This document shows positions 31,040 through 42,900 of a stretch of 64,000 nt of DNA, piece by piece. The stretch is from assembly GCF_037893015.1 (NCBI RefSeq), contig NC_133665.1, positions 107,133,971 to 107,197,970 of the forward strand, in the 5' to 3' direction. Made by a program: the position numbers and the translations under genes. The notes beneath the pieces are model-generated. The model saw only the letters and a program-made list of their open reading frames with translations, was not told the origin of the DNA and did not search any database. The stretch comes from Macrotis lagotis (lineage: Eukaryota > Chordata > Mammalia > Peramelemorphia > Peramelidae). How positions within the stretch are numbered: the first letter of the stretch is position 1; every line of letters starts with the position of its first letter.

Positions 31040-31065
31040 TATATAGTAAGCATTATATAAATGCT
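30890..31065 (+). mobile_element. MIR/THER1 3' part with internal TA-rich microsatellite
   Basis: CCTATCTCACAGTGGTATTG and AGGATCAAATTTGTAAAAGG, then (ATAC)n and (TA)n at 30978-31047, then AAGCATTATATAAATGC. Confidence 0.6.
30978..31047. repeat. (ATAC)n/(TA)n microsatellite
   Basis: Four ACAT units then a long TA run with two TATG/ACAT breaks. Confidence 0.95.
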
Positions 31066-31229
31066 TATTCCCTTCCCTATCAGTGATTCTCTGGTTCTGA
31101 CTGATGAGAAATTAAGGACACTCTCTGGAATAGGGCTTTGGGACAGCCCAATGCATGTGGGCTGTCTCTAGGTCTATGCAGGAGAAAGTGTATTGTCTGA
31201 GATAGCTTGAAATTAGCCTGTTGCTCCTG

Positions 31230-31350
31230 TATTTTTCTAGAATATGGTCTTTGCCTTTGCATTAGTTACTTCCCCATTGGATTGCAAACAACATGAGGGC
31301 ACGAGCCATTTCCCATCTGTTTCTGTATCTCATGTCTTGCTAAGTGCTGT
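31230..31350 (+). mobile_element. L2 LINE 3' end
   Basis: TGGATTGCAAACAACATGAG, GTATCTCATGTCTTGCTAAG. Confidence 0.45.
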
Positions 31351-31451
31351 GGGTGTAGGATCTTAAATATTCTCTAACTTAAAGAGAGCAAATTTTGGCT
31401 TGTTCTGGGTCAGCGTCCATGGGTTTCAAGCCCTTGCTGGTCAGTCCTTTT

Positions 31452-31475
31452 CTGTGTGTGTGTGTGTGTGTGTGG
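31452..31475. repeat. (TG)n microsatellite
   Basis: About eleven TG units. Confidence 0.9.
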
Positions 31476-31479
31476 CCTT

Positions 31480-34150
31480 TTGTGTGAGACATCAGAGGCT
31501 GTGATGAGGACTCTGACCCAAAGGAAAACCAAAGCTAGAGTGGGCTGGTGGGTGAGGGGTTGAGGTGGCAGGAGGTGGGGTTGAACAGGGGGCTGCTGCC
31601 AGTTCCCCTAGCCAAGTCTTGGGTCAACAACAGGGCAACTCTTCCCCGAGTGCCCAGAGACAACACTTGGCTCTGCTAGCCCTCTCTTGCACCATCCTCT
31701 CCACCACCCCCACCCCAGTAGGCCCAGACACTCCTGTCCCTGGCATGAAAATGCTTCCTGGGCCCCAACCCCAATTGGCAGCTTTACTGGCACAGGACTC
31801 AGACTGATGCTGCCTGTTCCCCAGGGTTGGCGCCTGGCCATCCTAGCTGCTTCATGGCCTCTTATTCCTAGAAGGATGGAAGGTCTTAGTAGGGGCTTTT
31901 CCTTCCTGATACTTATTTCTGACATCCAGAGATCCTCAAGATATGAAACAAACTATCAAAGCTGACAGTTTAGAGATCTTCCACTTCCCCCTTCCCCATC
32001 ACAGATGAGAAACTAAAGCCAGAAGAAGGAGATAATAGTTCAATATTTAAGCCTTAGAAAATACTTTCTTCAGAAGAGGAAACTGAGAATCCGAGAAGTC
32101 AGAACATTTGTTCAGGTCCACTCAGCCCGTGTCTGAGAGGATTCGAATCTAGTTCCTCTGACCCCAAATGGACACCCCTACCCTACTGCTTAGGAAAGGG
32201 ACTTGTTCAGGGAATCCTGACTCCTGGGGCCAAGTCTGGGGAGGGATGGGGACCCCCTACTACACACCTTTTACTCGGAAGAGCCCGAGAAACCTGGAGC
32301 GACAATTTCCTGGGGCCATGGGGGAGGAAGAGGAGGAGGAGGCAGTCTAGGAGCGCCCATCTTGAGAGCCCAGCCCGATTGGATTGCCGGAGGTGAGAGT
32401 GGCTCTGTCCGCAGCATCTTAACCTGATCTCCGGCAGATTTGGGATGGGGTCCAATTCTGACTCTCCCGTGGCTGCCTCTATGGCCCGGGGCTAGGTTCT
32501 TCCGCCGCGGCTCCTCCGTTTCTTAATTTGTACAATGAAGTGGGTGGGAATGCCCGCGGGTGGGAGAGTCCTTCCAAGGCAGAATCCCATGATTCCACTT
32601 CGTGGAGACTCACGTGGCCGGTCTCTTGGCCCAGAGGTGGTACTCCCTCTCTCCTAGTTCTCCTAGGGACCTTGGTGCCGCCTCACCCTGGGAAGGCTTT
32701 TTTGGAACCCCCCCCCCCCCACCTCCCACTGCAGGAGCTGAGCTCTTGGCTGAGCAGCTGCCCGAGTCCTGGGCTGTGGCCAGCTGACTCCTCTCTGGGG
32801 CTGGATCAGGAAGCCAACCAAGGTCACTCTGATCCAGGACCTGGATTCAGATCCTGCCCATCTCTCCCCCCTTCCCGAAGTCGTTCTGCCCTTGCAAATG
32901 GGGATGGTGATGGAAAATCGAGATTTGGAAGAGATCACTCATAAAAAGTTTAAAGACCCCCCCCCCCAGCTTTTATGTGGATTCTTTTTGGTATTTGCTG
33001 CTTTAGTAATTTAAAAAACCCTTTACTGGCATTAAACAAGAGTTTTGACCTGGGGATCCACAGATCAGTTTGAGAACTGTTGGAATACACGGGATCGAAG
33101 TAAAAAACCCCAAACAAGAGCCTCGGCTGCCTAGGGCAAACTGACCGCCAGAGGGCTCAGGAGAAAAGCTGGACCAGAGGCTGGGCAGGACAAGTTTGAA
33201 AGGGAAGGGGACGCCTGAGGTTGGGATGGGAAGCCAGGTGTGTGGTGAGGAAAGAAGGCGCTGGACCACGAATCCAGTCATCCCGGGCGGCCTTCTGTCT
33301 CCTTACTGTTCCGGATTTGGGACTTTGGGCCAGTCCCCGGCCCAACCTGGACCTCTTGACTCAGTGTGAAGCAAGGGTTGTTCTTTACAAGATGACCTCT
33401 AAGGGCCCTTACCATTCCAGTCCAGTTTATGACTCAGCAAATCGTATATGAGGCAATCAGAGGTGCTAAGTTTAGAAGGAACTGGCTAGCTTGATATTTT
33501 CCCCACCTGCTTTGGGGCTAGGACAGGATGGTGAAATATGTTGAGCAGGGGAAGATGGATTCAGCCCCTGCTCCCTCCGCTGGCAGGCTTGGAGTTGGGG
33601 GGAGTACCCCACTGAAAGCTGGGCAAAGTGCCCATGGGAAAAACAGCACTGTGGAAGTTTGGCCTTGGGCCCAGGACCATGCTGAGCCCCCTCCCCAGAG
33701 ACCCCCTCCACTGCTGCATTCCATTTCCTCTACCCTCAGCACAACTCTATACCACAACCCCACTCCTGGATCTTGGCAGCACCACATGGGAGGGCCAAGC
33801 CTATAGAAGGCAGAACTCTTTAAGGGGAAGGTGGGGATTAAATCACTGGAGACAGCAGTTCATTAAAAAGTGAGGAGAGGGGGTTACCTCTCTTCTGTTT
33901 GGTTAATTGGTGCCTATCCTTGGGAGGGGGCAAGTTTAGTCAGAATAAGGGAATGACATCTCATAAACTGAATCCACAAAGTCTGGGGGCTGCAGTCCAG
34001 CTTCCCATCCTCTATCCTGCCAAATATGAAGTCCCAGGATTCAGGGCTTCCCTTCTGTTGAAAGACTGGCTCTTGACCTGAAGAACTCTGAAGGCCTGCC
34101 CCTCCCAGTGTACCCCTTTCATATTTCTAGATAAAAGAGTTGTTTGTTTT
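31480..34150. other. Intergenic downstream of HYAL2
   Basis: No gene recognised. GC content is higher than the desert to the left, with a short CpG-richer patch at 32270-32600. A MIR-like antisense piece lies near 31995-32165 (GATGAGAAACTAAAGCCAGA, AACATTTGTTCAGGTCCAC). Confidence 0.45.
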
Positions 34151-34154
34151 TCTG

Positions 34155-34160
34155 TTTAAT
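34155..34160 (-). terminator. HYAL2: Variant polyadenylation signal ATTAAA, candidate HYAL2 3' end
   Basis: TTTAAT on plus reads ATTAAA on minus, about 560 bp after the HYAL2 stop. I found no canonical AATAAA closer. Confidence 0.35.
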
Positions 34161-34424
34161 TTACAAAATATCACAATAATAATAGTAATAATAATAATAA
34201 AATATAGAAAGAAAGGAGAGGGGCAGGGGGCTCCCTACGGCCCTGCCGTGTCCCCCCATCCCTATTCCCCACTAACAGCCCCTAGCATGGGGAGGCACCC
34301 AGCAGCAATTCACCCAAACTCTCTCCTCAACATCCCCCCTTAAAACAGGGGGAAAGATAGGCAAAGGGTTGAAGGCTACTTCCCCTCCAACAACCACACA
34401 CAGACACACATACATTCCCACAGA

Positions 34425-34463
<39 letters not shown>
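34425..34463. repeat. (CA)n microsatellite in the HYAL2 3' UTR
   Basis: About 18 CA units; the HYAL2 mRNA would carry (UG)n about 260 bases after the stop. Confidence 0.95.
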
Positions 34464-34467
<4 letters not shown>

Positions 34468-34720
34468 TACATACAAACACAGAAGATCCACCCCTGCTCC
34501 TGCCCCTGTCCTTTTGATGCAGAGCAAAGCAGAGCTGGGGATGTGTCTGTTGCCAAATGGGGGCTCAATACTCTCCCCTAACCCTAACTACATCAGCTAC
34601 AGGCTCTGGGGCTCCTCTGCCCTTAGCAGAACAGAGATTCCTTTGCCATGAATTCCCAAAGACCCCTATCACCGACCTATTATCACTGGCTCCTTCCTTG
34701 CAGCCCCCCACCATGGCTGT

Positions 34721-37700
34721 CTACTGCACTTGGGGGAGGACCAAGAGGCCCAGGGCCAATAGAGCTGTGAGACCCCATGGCCCACTGGGGGAACCCCTGT
34801 TTGAGGCTTTTTGGCTATGCTGGCAGCTCTCCCCATGCCAGCCCAGGTAGCACTGGCACTGGAAGTGGTCTCGGAGCTGAGCCAGATCAGTTTGGCTAAA
34901 CTCGCCCTCGGCCCGGAAGAGGGGCTCCTTGGGGTTTCGGGCAGGGCGGAGGCGGAAGCTCTTGGGGTTCAGGTGCAGGAGGGCGTTGGAGCCAGGCAGT
35001 CGTCGCTGGCATCGCCCATGCCCGTGGCACAGGTCCTCACTGCATCGGAAAGCAGCTTCAGAGACATTCACAACATAAGGGGCGAGGTCTCTTTCCAGGT
35101 ACTCCTTGATTTTCTGGCAGGTTTCCTGGAGGGAAGGGAGCAGGTTAGGGCAAGGCATTCATTTCTTAGTTTCTACACTTCAGAGAAGCAAATGACTTGG
35201 CTAGGGCCTACAGCTAAGTATGTCCTTGAGTCAGGATATGAATTCTAGTCTCTTGACTTCTACTCCATCACACCACGCAGCCTCTCTCCAAAGGAGTGCA
35301 TGGGGAGAGGGGGCAGGGAATGAGGATGGGAGAGGCTAGGATTGTCCTTTCTACACTCAATTCAAGCCAAATCCAGTGACTCTGTGACCATCATCACAAT
35401 CCTCATGCCATCTCCCACCTCCTGCTTTTTACTCTGCTAAACATTGTTCTTTAGGTCACACTCCAAGCTGAAGCCCCTCCCCTCCTTCAAGCCCCAACTT
35501 GGGGCCTACCAGCTCCCCTTTCCTGGACCAGCACCCCAGGGCCAAGGAAAGTCGAGTCTTCCCTCTCCAAGGATTACATCTATTTCCTTCTTCATTGGAT
35601 TCTCCTTCCTGCATAAGACAAGCTGGGGCAGGGCCTATGTCCTAGCCTGGAATCTCCAAGCCCCAAAGAGGCAGATTCAGACCCAGTAGGGGTCTGACAG
35701 ACTGAACAAGGAGTTTGGGGCTCTGCTGTCATTCCCCCCCCCCACCGTGGGATCCTTTTTGTGTGAGGCCTCAGAGAGAAAATCTTCTCTAGGGCAAGGA
35801 ATAGGGCAGGGAAAACTGGAGCCAGGGGTGGGCATGGGAGGCCAGAGCCAATCCACCCCCATCCCCCCCAAGTGAAAGTAGAGAAAGAAAGCCAATTGTC
35901 TCAACAGCAGTTGGGAGGACTGGGGATGGGGGATGGGGGCTATCACCTCTTCAAGGACCCCTTCTCTTGTGCCCTTTGTTTCTTGGTGGCTGGCTCTCTA
36001 AGAGAGCACTGTGCTCTCTTGTGTATGTACTCCAGCGCCTCCAGAAAGGGAGACAATAGTGAGGGGGGTAGGGCCAGATCTGAGCCCCTTTCCTGGCTGG
36101 GGAAGCACTCAGGGCTTGGGGGAGGGGCAGGGGAGAGAGGAGCTAAGAGCAGCTGCTGAAACAAAGAGATGTTTCCCCTTTCCTTTAAATGCTAGTTCAG
36201 GGAAAAGTGGGGGAGAACAGGGAGGAAAGGGTAAGAAGGGGAGTGTTTTTGTGCAGAGTGTGTGGAACTAACTCCTAAGCTAGGGATGGGGCAGGGAACT
36301 TAACTTCTTAGCCTCAAGTTCCTCTCTGTAAAATGAATAGTTTGGACTTCAGGGCCCAGTTGAGCCTTGCCCATTAATTCTAAAGTCCTTCCCAGCTCTG
36401 AAGGTCTGGGTTCTAAGAGCCTGCACATTCTAAGGGTCCCTAGCTCCAAACTTCTACCTTCTAAGAACCCTTCTGATCTTGACATTTTATCTTTGAGCAC
36501 TTAAGAGGGCTCTGATTTGTTCAGTTGGGCCCTAAATTGGACTGCCACCCCACTGTGTACCTAGAGCAGGTGGGCAAGCAGACTCAAGGTATCTGACTTT
36601 GGGAAATCCTGAGCTATTTGGGTTTGAAATCAGAGAACAACAAGCACCACCACCTCTCAATCATTCCACCTCTCCCTTAGTGGAATGAGATGTCTTGGAA
36701 AGGAGGGAGTTACCCCAGCCCTGGGAGGCTTCGAGAGACTCTCTTGTGTGGTATAAGGGTGGTGGTCTCTTTCTGAGCATGAAGTTATAGGCTGGACTAG
36801 ACATCTCTTTCCACCTTCCAAATCTGGTGAGTCTCTGCTCCTCCCAGCTCTGACATTTGATGTTCATTTCAACATCTCTACAATGACCGGAACAAGGTTC
36901 CTGTCTTTCTTCCTATTTTCTGGTAACTTAGAACTGTATCTTAACTTCTCCTGAGAAACCTTTCTTAATTGTATGAGCAACTCTGCAGCCCTTGCATCCC
37001 AGTCCAGGTTCTTTGTTTCTGGAATGTGTTGCTTGGTATACAGATTATGGAAACTTTTGAGCTTTAGGTGAAAGTCAGGAAAGCTAGATTGTTAGTCCTA
37101 TGTTTGTCACTGAGTCACTGGGTGAACTTGGGCAAATCCCCAAAGCCTCAATTTCCCCATCTGTAAAATGAACTCTTCCCCACCTACCCTGGGGCCCCAC
37201 CTACCGGGCTCTTGGTATAATCTGCATCTCCCCAGAAGATGACACCGGCTGCCCCTAGAGCTGCACTCTCCCCAATGGTAGAGATGAGGTCCATCTAGGA
37301 GAAGTAAGATGACAGGTCAGAACTATAAGGAAAGGTGAGTAACGAATAGGTTTCCTCTCTTTCTTTCTCCCTCCTTCTGAAGCCCCTGCCAGTCCCCTCA
37401 GGCTTGTCTAGGCATGGTTCCAAGCCTCAGATCAGAGGCAGAGAGAGTGGCTTTTGTCCGACAAGCCCAGGCCTGCTCTCAATCCCCTCCAGATGTTTTG
37501 GGGTATATGAGGAAGGGAAAGAGGGGGAAATTATGCCAGGTTACCCCCCCCATCCAAGGGTTTTAACCAACTTCCCTCCCAATCTTGAAATGCTAGGGCA
37601 GGGATGTTAGCAAAACTTTATCCAAGCTCAAATGACGCTCTTTCCCCTCCCATTTGTTTTCTCATTTTATCCTCCTCCCCTGGGACAGAGTCTGAAGACC

Positions 37701-38956
37701 ATGGAACTAACTCTGAGGAGGCTCCTGTCCTAGGAGCAACTGGATCACAACTAATGAGGAGCATTTTGGCCTCCTGGAGCCTTGCTTGCTTTATTTGTAA
37801 AGTAGGGAGTTTCCTATATCGTTTCTAAGGTCCCAACAGCTACAAGTCTTATGAATCTATGATCCCCTGCATCTGTAAACTCCTTCCCCTTTCTGGACCT
37901 CAGGATCCCAAACTATAAAATGAGGGGTTTAGCCTTGAAGGTATAAGATCTCCTCTCTTCCTCTGTTCCAAGATCCCCAACAGCTGATCTTCAAGGCCCA
38001 CTTCCATCACTCCCAAGCTCTACCTCGCTGAGCACTGTGAAGCCTTGAGTGTAGGTAGGGCGGGTATAGACGAAGACTGGCAGGGAGTAGCCATCATGGT
38101 GCTCTCGGGCCACCCGCAGGGCTTCCTCTACCCGGGACCGCACAAACTTTCGACAATTGGCAGAGGATTTTAACATGGGATCCAGGTAAATGGAAGGGTA
38201 AAGGGCACTGCTTTCGGCCCAGAGCCAGGCCAGCTGGTCATTCCTAGAGACCTCCACATCCGGGCAGCGGCCCGTGTAGCTGGACCAGTTCTGAACATAG
38301 TCATGGTTGTAGCAGTCGGGGAAGAGGTAGAAACCCCAGAGTTGGCGGGGTCGAGTTTCCTTTGCCCATCGTAGGGTCTCTAGCATGAACTGCCGGGCGG
38401 CAAACTCAAACTCGTACTGGGCTTGCTTGCCCACCTGCTCTGGGGACCAGGTGGGGTGGCGGGAACTGACAAGTTGGCGTGAGACCTTGCGGTAAACATC
38501 CTTGCTCTGCCAGTTTCTGATCCAGACTGGACGCCAGTCTTCCCAGTCAATGACAGCCAGACCTTCTCGATCAGGAGATCTGATATAGTGTCGCACCCCC
38601 TCGGGCAGGCGCTCTAAGTGGTCTATCAGGCTACTATTTTGGGGCACGCCACCATGTACGGGCCGGAGATGCGAGTCGTGGTACGGGTAGTAGCCCAGTC
38701 GATCTCGATAGAAGATGGTGAGATCCTGACCCACAAAGCCTTCATTGGGCGAAGCCTTGACATCAAAGACGGTGAGATCCAGTTGGACTTTGAACCGAGG
38801 CTTGCAGTCCTGGGTCGGGGCGTTCCAAGCCACCAGAAAGGGGCGCCGGGTAAAGATGGGTGGGGCGGTGGGCTTTAGCTCATCACTTCTGGGCCCTGCT
38901 GATGCCAGGGCCACCAAGAGGGTCAGGGCCAGGGCCGTCCCTGCCTCTGCCCACAT
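34721..38956 (-). CDS. HYAL2: Hyaluronidase-2 (HYAL2), complete
   Basis: GPI-anchored GH56 hyaluronidase that cuts long hyaluronan at the cell surface. Coding exons: 38956-38024 (311 codons), 37294-37205 (90 bp) and 35125-34721 (134 codons plus stop), all phase 0; 475 aa against 473 in human. The start 38956 (M-W-A-E-A-G) has A at -3 and opens a signal peptide; the frame upstream is open only from a TTG. HYAL2-specific text includes ELKPTAPPIFTRRPF, GLAVIDWEDWRPVW (catalytic D and E), FYLFPDCYNHDYVQNW, CPDVEVSRNDQLAWLWAES, LYPSIYLD, ISTIGESAALGAAGV and APYVVNVSEA. The EGF-like C-H-G-H-G-R-C region ends in CQCYLGWHGESC. The C-terminus is a hydrophobic stretch (GLTALLALGLLVLPQVQ) preceded by small residues, as expected for GPI attachment. 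Confidence 0.97.
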
Positions 38957-39079
38957 CCTGGAGGGCTCCCGGTGCAAGCTGCAGGGCTGGCTCAGGACCT
39001 GCTAGGAGGTGGGAGAGGAAGCCATTAGAGACTCTGGGCAGCTCGGGACTCCCGGGGCCAGCTCCCCTTCTCCCTCCCG

Positions 39080-39960
39080 CTCCCCAGTGGGCTAGGCGGA
39101 CTTGGGGCCCCTTCCAGTGACCTGTGGCACCAAGCCCGTCGGCTCTGGCCCAGGCTGGGTCCCGGCCCGCTCAGCCCCAGCTCCGCCGGGAAGAACAAAG
39201 GCAGCCGGGGCCGGGCCGGGAGGCAGTGGGGCCCGCAGTCCGGCCTCAAAGGCCGGACCTCCCGGGGCGGGGGCGGCTGCCGGTGGGGCCGGGCAGGGCC
39301 GGGCAGGGCCGGGCCGGGCTCCCTTCCAGCCGGCGCGCCCGGAATGCTGGCTCGGCCCCGGCCGCCCCGGCTCCTCGCGCCGGCTGCCCCTTCCCCGGCC
39401 CGGGCCCCTCGCGCCAGAACAAGCCCCCTTTGTTGGAGGCTCGGTTCCCAGGCCCCCGCCCCCAGCCACACGTGGGTCCCGCGGCCGCTGGGCTCGGGCC
39501 GGGCCCCCGGGGCGGGCGCGGGGGGCCGAGGCTGGGGGCGCGGAGCCGCCCGCACTCACTCACCTCGCCCCGAGGGTCCGAGCCGCCCCCATGCTCGCAG
39601 GCCGCGCCGAGCCCCGGACCCCGGACCCCGCAGCCCGCACTCGGGGCTCCGCTCGCTCGCAAGCTTCGTCCCAACTTTCTCTCCACGGCCCCACCCCCTC
39701 GGCCCCGCGCGGCCCCTTTAAAAGATCAGAGGGAAGGCGGGCCCGGGGCAGTCTGCCGGGCGCGGGGGGGCAGGGTCTGGGGGGCTGCGGGGCTGGAGGA
39801 GCCCCTTCTGGAGGAGCCTCCCGGCTTCCCTGGAAGGACAGGAGCCTTTCCTGACGTGGGAACTCGAAAATGCCTCGTGGTGCGGGGCCCTCCCCGACGC
39901 GGAGGGAGGCGTCCTAACCGGATCCCCCCCCTCCGGGGCGCAAATGGTACAGCCCGGCTC
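39080..39960 (-). promoter_or_regulatory. HYAL2: CpG island and HYAL2 promoter
   Basis: Dense CpG and GC over about 0.9 kb at the 5' end of HYAL2. On the minus strand a TTTTAAA box (39717-39723) stands about 30 bp before a plausible start site. The downstream donor at 39562-39563 (GGGGCGAG then GTGAGT) would end a first exon. Confidence 0.75.
39564..39695 (-). other. HYAL2: Probable non-coding first exon of HYAL2
   Basis: Bounded on its 3' side by a perfect GTGAGT donor, and joinable to the CTAGCAG acceptor at 38999-39000, 42 bp before the start codon. The 5' end is set only by distance from the TATA-like box. Confidence 0.5.
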
Positions 39961-39999
39961 CTGCCCAGGAGCTTCCAGTCCTTTAAAGAGACCCTGAAC

Positions 40000-42900
40000 C
40001 TGCCCCCGCAGGAGCATGTGGGGGGGGGTCGCAGAGAGAGGAGATAATAGGGTCCGAGTGACACCTCCCGCCTCCTCCCCTCCCCTGCCCCCGACCTGCG
40101 CTAGGTGGCTAATCTCCCCCTTTCCTGGAGGAGCTTCTGGGCACTGGCCTCCTAGGGCCCTGGGGTTAGACCCACCCACAATAGCCCTGTCCAGAGTCCC
40201 CCCTCCCCTAACCCCTGTGCTCCCCTGAGGACTCAGCCCAGTAGCTCAAACCTTGGCTGATCCCTGAGCCCCAGGCTCCTGTAGACCTTGCCAGGTGGGA
40301 TCCTTGCCCAGATGCCCCCTGGCCTCATCTCCTCTTAAAGCACCATGGGGGTTGGGAGGAGAGAGGGTGGGTAACAGCCTGGTCCCTTCCTCCCAGAGGG
40401 CCCCACGGACTCCCCCCCAGGGGCTGGGGCTTTGACTGAAAGCCTTCGTTGCTAAGACAACAGGCCTCTGTCCAGGGAATGCCAGACTGGGCTGGGGGAG
40501 GAGGCTGCTGGCCACCTGGTCCTGGAGCTGGGGGAGGGTGGAATTGGGAAGGGAAGGAGAAGAGCTGCGGAGGTATGGGGTCTTGTCCTCAGTTCCCTGC
40601 TCAAGTGAGGAGGAAGCTGAGGCCCAGGGACAGAGACTTCCCCCCCACTCCCCCCCCCACTTTCTTCTTAGCAACAACCTGTCCCTTCCCCCAAGGCGGC
40701 TGTTGGGGGTGGAAGAAAGTGGAAAAGGCAGAGTGGGGAGGGGGCCTCCCAGCTTCAAACAAAAGGGAGGCCACTAGACCTTTTGGAGGTCCTGAAGTGG
40801 GGCAGGAAGCCCGGGAGGCACCCTGCAGGAAGTTCCAGTCTTCCCAACCTCCTGCTGCTTTAACTCTTCCAATGCCAGCTTCACCAACTATGGGGCCCCG
40901 GGCTCCCCCCTTCCCAGTCCTTGTCTCCCAACGGCACCATCTACACACCTTGCTAGAAAATTTCTTCCCATTCTCAGATTCGAGCTTTTCAGCCACCCAC
41001 AAGCAAGGAGACTCCCTTTCTGTTCAGGGCTAGGTCTTAATCCAAAGTCCAAATGTTCCCCCTGGATAAAGGATCATAAGATCTTTTCCCTTCAATTATA
41101 GATCCTTCTGTGGTGTGTGTCCTCCTGGATTCTGAGATTCAAGTCATAAGCCCGTGGACAGAAATGGAGATCCTAGTTCAGCCTGCCAGGTTCTCCCATC
41201 ATATATATTCACATGCTTCAGAACAGCATTCCCTCCATCCCATGCTCACCCTCATTTCCACTCCCTGCAGCATAGTTGGACATGCTCACCTGGTTCAGGA
41301 GTCTGGTTCTGGGTAAACCAGGGCCAGGAAAAAGGAAAGGATATTTTCTTCTAGCTGAGCCTACTGCTGATCCTTTCACTGTTCTCAGGGCCCCAGGAAC
41401 AATTTCTTTCTGCTTTTCCACATCATCGGACCTCTTCTGCTTCTCTGTTACCCTTCACTCTTCCTGATGTGAAGGAACGAAGTACTAGCTCTGAATGCCT
41501 CCTGCCTCTCTTGTGCTTGGTTTGTACTAAAGTCCCATCCCCTCCCTTTCCTCATTTCCTGCTGCCCCTCCAAGAGGAAAAGACCTATGACCAGAGGCGG
41601 GTGGGTGGGCAGGAAGAGGCCAGAATCTCTCCCAGTTTCCCTCCGGCATCCCCAATCCATGGTTTCCCTAGGGCCCTACCTTGGGTTGGGTTACCTCTTC
41701 CCTTCCATAAATATCCTTGGCCTCTGGAAGTTTTAAAAGTTCCAAGTAGGGATCAAGAGTCAGTTAGGACAGTCTTTTCCCAAAGGGACTTCAGCTGTGA
41801 AGGGGGAATAATCTGGGGAGATGGTATTGGGGAAGACAGTAGACAGGAGAGGGAAGATGGGGAGAAACTGTTTCAGTCATCTCCATCTCCCCCTCGACCT
41901 CTTGACCCTGAGAGGAACCTGAGTCAAAAGGGAAAGTGAGTAAGAAGCTTGTTCGGGCATTCGGCTCAATCACCAAACCCACAAGAGGGTCAGTGCCAAG
42001 CTAGCGGCCCAGGCCACTGAAGGAGCTGAGGGGAGTGGGAGGAGCAGCTAGAGAGAGAATCAGATGAGGCTGGGGCCTGAGGAAGAAAGCTTTATCTGTA
42101 TATGGAGTGTGAGTTGGGGGTGGGGGCGTGGAGAGAAGAGGCAGGAAGGTGGAGGGGAAAAGAAGGAACTTCCAGGAGCTGAGTCAGGTTTTTCCACTGG
42201 AGAGCAGAGGAGAAATTCCACCCAAAGCCTTCAGAGCCAAGATATATATATATATTCTTATATATGCTTTGAACCTTAAGACTGAAGATCTTAAAACATA
42301 TATAACATGGTTAGACCTCTCTGGAGCCCATCAGAGTAAGTTGATCTCCCTTATACAATGCTATTTTGTCTAAGGGAGGAGGCCTTTCCTGTACTGAAGT
42401 ACTAGGAGGGCAAGATAAGTTGTCCAGCATTCAGATCTTAGTCTTCCTGACTTTTCCCTCAGGTGAGATAGTCAGTAGCTTCTTCACTAGTCAAGTGAAG
42501 ACTGAACACAGTTCTAAAGAAATCAGCCTTTTGATACTTGTGAAACTTGTGACACTTTGACAATGCACATGTGTGCCTGTATGAATTCCTGTGTGTAGTG
42601 GCAAGATCACATTTGAAGTCAACTTGGGATTGAATTCTGGCACTGCCATTTATTTGTGTTTATTTCCGCAAGTTCCAACATCTTTGAGTCTCAAGAATCC
42701 TCATCTGTGGGGTTAGGTTCCTTCCAGCTCTAAATTCCTTGGAGCCTGTGGGTGTGTGTTGGTAGGGGTATTATCTGATTCTAGGAGTGTCTGGGCTGGG
42801 TAAACAGAATTGCCCTTTCGCTTATCCAGTCCGTTCTGTCCTCCCCACCCTTGAACAACTGCTCCCCTCTCTACTAGGAAGAGGTGTGCAGCAGCATAGG

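Noticed and set aside
30978-31047. Possible repeat array of CRISPR type
   Set aside because: A simple dinucleotide/tetranucleotide microsatellite in a vertebrate genome, with no spacers.
39092-40047. Several 150-300-codon open frames on both strands
   Set aside because: All fall in the HYAL2 CpG island, are dominated by Pro/Gly/Arg/Ala and overlap one another in all frames.
40246-41033. Long open frames on both strands downstream of the HYAL2 CpG island
   Set aside because: They overlap each other, have no recognisable domains and are GC-rich; no support as a gene.
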